Source of the DNA: Pseudomonadota bacterium | GTDB lineage: Bacteria > Pseudomonadota > Gammaproteobacteria > Burkholderiales > JABEVD01 | Reading direction: 5' to 3' | NCBI GenBank assembly: GCA_021811205.1 | Contig: JAJZPK010000112.1 | Coordinates: forward strand, 1 to 8,156 | DNA length: 8,156 nucleotides | Shown: positions 6,691 through 8,156 of the stretch, in pieces | Numbering within the stretch: the first letter of the stretch is position 1 | How the letters are laid out: every line of letters starts with the position of its first letter | The notes under the pieces: generated by a model | Databases searched by the model: none | What the model was told of the DNA's origin: nothing | Seen by the model: the letters and a program-made list of their open reading frames with translations, nothing else | Made by a program: the position numbers and the translations under genes

Positions 6691-6719
6691 TTGACTCGTT
6701 TTTCGCATCGTGATAGTTT
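6691..6719 (+). promoter_or_regulatory. Candidate promoter before the 6726 ORF
   Basis: TTGACT (6691-6696), one mismatch from the -35 consensus, is 17 nt from TAGTTT (6714-6719), a poor -10 with three matches. The predicted start point would fall at or next to the ATG at 6726. Weak by itself; listed because the geometry would make the downstream message leaderless. Confidence 0.3.
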
Positions 6720-6725
6720 TCCCGA

Positions 6726-7094
6726 ATGGACCGAAAATATGCGGAAATCCTTCGGCTTGCTGCTTCAAGAAGCGGATGGCTTTCGTCGTTCCTGCTTTGT
6801 ATCGGCATAGGTCTAATGGTTAGCGCTCTGCTAATTGTTGCTCACGGAGGCGGAGCGAACGAGGTTTGTGATTTTTCTGTCTTTGCGCTTAAATCCAGTC
6901 CGGTTTTTCTTGCGAGCGCGATTTTTCTACGGTTTGTTGTTTTGCATGGCCTTATTCACCTGCTTCGTCGTGTAGCTCATTCTTTTCTCAATTTGTTGTC
7001 GCTCTTGGTCAGCATTATTTTCATTGGAAACGACGAGTTCATCACTCGTCCCCTTTCGGTTCTTCTTTCTCCTCCTCGGCACCGCCTCGCCTGA
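6726..7094 (+). CDS. Possible small multi-pass membrane protein, unrecognised
   Basis: I do not recognise this 122-residue product. A short charged N-terminus (MDRKYAEILR) is followed by three hydrophobic segments at about 18-39, 57-80 and 84-101, the second and third separated by an Arg-Arg pair (81-82), and a Pro/Arg-rich tail. This pattern suits a small inner-membrane protein. There is no Shine-Dalgarno before the ATG; only a poor promoter whose predicted start coincides with it. The stop codon lies in the loop of a GC-rich hairpin. Minus-strand frames over the same stretch are hydrophilic and lack ribosome sites. Hydrophobicity alone can arise by chance in T-rich DNA, so this may be noncoding. 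Confidence 0.4.
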   Translation: MDRKYAEILRLAASRSGWLSSFLLCIGIGLMVSALLIVAHGGGANEVCDFSVFALKSSPVFLASAIFLRFVVLHGLIHLLRRVAHSFLNLLSLLVSIIFIGNDEFITRPLSVLLSPPRHRLA

Positions 7095-7101
7095 GCGAGG
7101 C
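7084..7101 (+). promoter_or_regulatory. GC-rich hairpin around the stop codon of the 6726 ORF
   Basis: GCCTCGC (7084-7090) and GCGAGGC (7095-7101) form a perfect 7-bp stem with loop CTGA; the TGA stop at 7092-7094 is in the loop. No T-run follows, so it is not a standard terminator. GCCTCGC recurs at 7147-7153 and could compete for pairing with 7095-7101, making an alternative fold possible. Confidence 0.4.
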
Positions 7102-7153
7102 CAGCCGTAAGGGGTCATCCCGGTCCATACTCACCAGAAGAGTCTAGCCTCGC

Positions 7154-7198
7154 CGCGATTGCGCGCGCGAATCGCGCTCCGTTTTCTTCGCCGGAGCG
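7154..7198 (+). promoter_or_regulatory. Tandem hairpins covering the ribosome site of the 7204 gene
   Basis: The 5' leader holds two abutting stem-loops: CGCGATT/AATCGCG (7154-7160 with 7170-7176, a 9-base loop of alternating GC) and CGCTCCG/CGGAGCG (7175-7181 with 7192-7198, 10-base loop). The Shine-Dalgarno GGAG (7193-7196) is inside the 3' arm of the second stem, six bases before the start codon. They share bases 7175-7176, so full formation is mutually exclusive at the edge. This suggests translational control of the regulator gene. Structure seen; regulation inferred. Confidence 0.45.
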
Positions 7199-7203
7199 AA
7201 CCA

Positions 7204-7500
7204 ATGAATTCATCACAAATTTTTGAAAGGCTTTACGAAAAATTTGGGCAGCGACACATCGTGACTGCCTACGAGGCCGCTCGTGAAATAAAAGGGGATT
7301 GGACCGATATTGCAGTCAGAACGGCAATTTGCAAATCTCGCTTCCCACTTCCAATTTTCAAGATTGCCGGTCACAACATGGTCAAAGTGACCGATTTGGC
7401 GTCCTTTTTGGCAGATCCGACCACGACCTTCGAGGAGAAAGTAAAGCGGGGGCGCGGGCGACCGACAAACGCCGAGCGCTTGGCGGGGAGGGCGATATGA
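7204..7500 (+). CDS. Small winged-helix DNA-binding protein with AT-hook tail (PrtN/AlpA-like)
   Basis: The 98-residue product looks like a small phage-type activator or excisionase-like regulator. Residues about 18-45 (IVTAYEAAREIKGDWTDIAV and the next few) fit a helix-turn-helix. Residues 47-70, FPLPIFKIAGHNMVKVTDLASFL with its preceding Arg, fit the beta-wing and terminal helix seen in PrtN, AlpA and related families, which read a promoter and follow the pattern 'FPxPxxxIxG...VxxxDLxxFL'. Residues 82-87, RGRGRP, form an AT-hook-type motif followed by TNAERLAGRA. ATG 7204 is preferred over TTG 7159 because GGAG (7193-7196) is properly spaced. The gene overlaps the next by four bases (ATGA), so the two are translationally coupled. 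Family placement is by motif pattern only. Confidence 0.72.
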   Translation: MNSSQIFERLYEKFGQRHIVTAYEAAREIKGDWTDIAVRTAICKSRFPLPIFKIAGHNMVKVTDLASFLADPTTTFEEKVKRGRGRPTNAERLAGRAI

Positions 7501-8015
7501 GCGGCGATCGCACCATTATTCCAACCAACTTGATGAGCTGGCCTCGCGTAGAAAATCTCCTACCTGATCAGAAACTGATTGTCTGTGCGCTCTGGGCAAA
7601 CCGATTCCAGAATTGCAGCGGTTGTTTCCTGCTCCCGCTTTCCATGTTCTCTGTTTCGGTAAGCATCAAAGAGCAAGCAGTCCAGGACGCACTTCATGAG
7701 TTTCAGCGCCGGGATTTGATCGATGCCGACTGGAAAACGGGCGAGGTCTATGTTCTGGACTGGCTGCGTTTTCACTCGTTCAAGACGGGGAGGAGCCTTG
7801 CTATTTACTGGCGTCAGGTAGATCGCGTTCAGTCTGATCAGTTGAGGGAAGTTATCCACAGAAAATCTGTTCTGTTTAAACTCAATCGCGATAAATCAGT
7901 TAGTTACCCTCCCAACAACAACCTCAACTATTTCAACAGCAACAGCAACAATGAGGCTCGCCCCGGGGAGACATGGGGCGAGTTTAACCTCAGGCGGATG
8001 AAGGCCGGGAGATGA
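7497..8015 (+). CDS. DnaD-like winged-helix phage replication protein (putative)
   Basis: The 172-residue product resembles the N-terminal winged-helix domain of phage DnaD-like replisome organisers. Seen: LLPDQKLIVCALWANRFQ (21-38, first helix), SGCFLLPLSM (41-50, the 'G-x-F-x-LP' turn), SIKEQAVQDALHEFQRRDLI (56-75, recognition helices), then EVYVLDWLRFHSF (83-95), the strand and 'WxRFH/N' motif common in this family. A basic segment to about 133 and an Asn-rich low-complexity linker (140-152, PNNNLNYFNSNSN) precede a short basic tail. It lacks the long second domain of full DnaD proteins. GGGAG ends 6 nt before ATG 7497, and the start overlaps the previous stop as ATGA. Likely it opens DNA or recruits the host helicase for element replication; this is inferred. 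Codon use is AT-richer than in the chaperone genes. Confidence 0.65.
   Translation: MSGDRTIIPTNLMSWPRVENLLPDQKLIVCALWANRFQNCSGCFLLPLSMFSVSVSIKEQAVQDALHEFQRRDLIDADWKTGEVYVLDWLRFHSFKTGRSLAIYWRQVDRVQSDQLREVIHRKSVLFKLNRDKSVSYPPNNNLNYFNSNSNNEARPGETWGEFNLRRMKAGR
7852..7860 (+). promoter_or_regulatory. DnaA-box match inside the replication-protein gene
   Basis: TTATCCACA is a perfect match to the DnaA box consensus TTATNCACA. It lies at codons for residues 119-121 of the DnaD-like gene, next to a 5-bp inverted repeat (acaga/tctgt, 7858-7862 and 7866-7870) and upstream of an AT-rich, AAC-repeat stretch. Lambda-type phages carry their origin inside the initiator gene, so this could mark an origin. 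A single match can occur by chance in a window of this size. Confidence 0.4.
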
Positions 8016-8068
8016 AGCGATCTACAGATCGACTCCATGCTCGATCTGCCACGGAAAAAGAAGTTTGA
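8012..8068 (+). CDS. Possible 18-codon overlapping ORF
   Basis: ATG at 8012 overlaps the stop of the DnaD-like gene as ATGA, the same arrangement as at 7497. It encodes 18 basic, hydrophilic residues (MKRSTDRLHARSATEKEV) and stops at 8068. GGGAG overlaps the start too closely to be an ideal ribosome site. It contains the palindromic-type sequence CGATCT-AC-AGATCG (8018-8031). It may be a coupled mini-gene, a translational link to the 8102 gene, or chance. Confidence 0.22.
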   Translation: MKRSTDRLHARSATEKEV

Positions 8069-8101
8069 TGGTTTTTACAAACATTGATAATGAGGAAAAT
8101 T

Positions 8102-8156
8102 ATGGCAAGTGAAGATCAAGCAAAAAAGAAGGAAGCTCGTGCCCAGGTGCTTCTTG
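8102..8156 (+). CDS. Start of a further element gene, cut by window edge, unrecognised
   Basis: ATG 8102 is preceded by GAGGA (8092-8096) at good spacing and opens a frame that runs to the window end. The 18 residues seen, MASEDQAKKKEARAQVLL, are strongly charged and probably helical. This is too little to name a family. It continues the plus-strand gene series of the element, after an 86-base gap from the replication gene that shows no clear promoter. Confidence 0.6.
   Translation, partial: MASEDQAKKKEARAQVLL

Larger units (their letters stand above)
6504..8156. mobile_element. Probable end of a tRNA-His-anchored integrative element, prophage or satellite
   Basis: Directly after the tRNA-His CCA the sequence turns AT-rich and loses the conserved chromosomal gene pattern. 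The first 220 bases contain no convincing gene, only repeats and a possible promoter. Then come small plus-strand genes reading away from the tRNA: a possible membrane protein, an HTH/AT-hook regulator, a DnaD-like replication protein overlapping it by four bases, and a further partial gene. Intact tRNA 3' ends are the usual targets of tyrosine-recombinase elements, which restore the tRNA on insertion. No integrase, repeated att core or structural phage gene is visible here; the other end must lie beyond 8156. The nature of the element is inferred. Confidence 0.5.

Noticed and set aside
6524..6808. 94-codon minus-strand frame at the start of the element
   Set aside because: Its repeated FVHQ segments are just the gatgtacaaa repeats translated, and there is no ribosome site. 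It could only be revived by finding homologues.
6927..7118. 63-codon minus-strand frame (MTPYGWPRSGEAVPRRRK...)
   Set aside because: No convincing ribosome site, no motif, and it is antisense to the more plausible hydrophobic plus-strand frame. Kept as a low-probability alternative.
7910..7950. AAC/AGC short repeats considered as a microsatellite or CRISPR-like array
   Set aside because: It is only a short Asn/Ser-coding low-complexity stretch within the replication gene; no spaced repeats of CRISPR size occur anywhere in the window.

Overview
The window joins a conserved chromosomal heat-shock and stringent-response block to a probable tRNA-anchored mobile element. Gene order (hrcA-hemH-grpE-dnaK-dnaJ, all on the minus strand) and protein sequence point to a betaproteobacterium, perhaps of the Nitrosomonadales type. 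That lineage call is an inference from synteny and was not tested by a search.

Positions 1-6118, minus strand, read in transcription order: dksA (RNA polymerase/ppGpp cofactor), yjgA/darP (50S assembly factor), hrcA (heat-shock repressor), hemH (ferrochelatase), grpE, dnaK and the N-terminal 171 codons of dnaJ, which is cut by the window edge. hrcA and hemH overlap by one base (TGATG). Two well-formed sigma-32 promoters with identical 13-nt spacers lie directly before grpE and dnaK, and the dnaK one contains the grpE stop codon in its -35 box. I see no CIRCE operator, so the chaperone genes look sigma-32 driven although hrcA is in the same block. Stable hairpins without U-tracts sit in the dnaK-dnaJ and dksA-yjgA gaps.

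Positions 6119-6503: a divergent intergenic region separates dksA from a plus-strand tRNA cluster, Pro(UGG)-Arg(UCU)-His(GUG). The cluster has a near-consensus sigma-70 promoter followed by a GC-rich discriminator, the type of promoter DksA/ppGpp normally represses.

Positions 6504-8156: directly after the CCA end of tRNA-His the sequence becomes AT-richer and holds genes of accessory character on the plus strand. It contains a cluster of gatgtacaaa repeats ending in a perfect inverted repeat, a possible membrane protein, a small winged-helix/AT-hook regulator (PrtN/AlpA-like), an overlapping DnaD-like replication protein with a DnaA-box match inside its gene, an 18-codon overlapping ORF, and the start of another gene. 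This fits the early replication/regulation end of a prophage, satellite or integrative element inserted at tRNA-His. The integrase and far end are outside the window, so the element's class cannot be fixed here.
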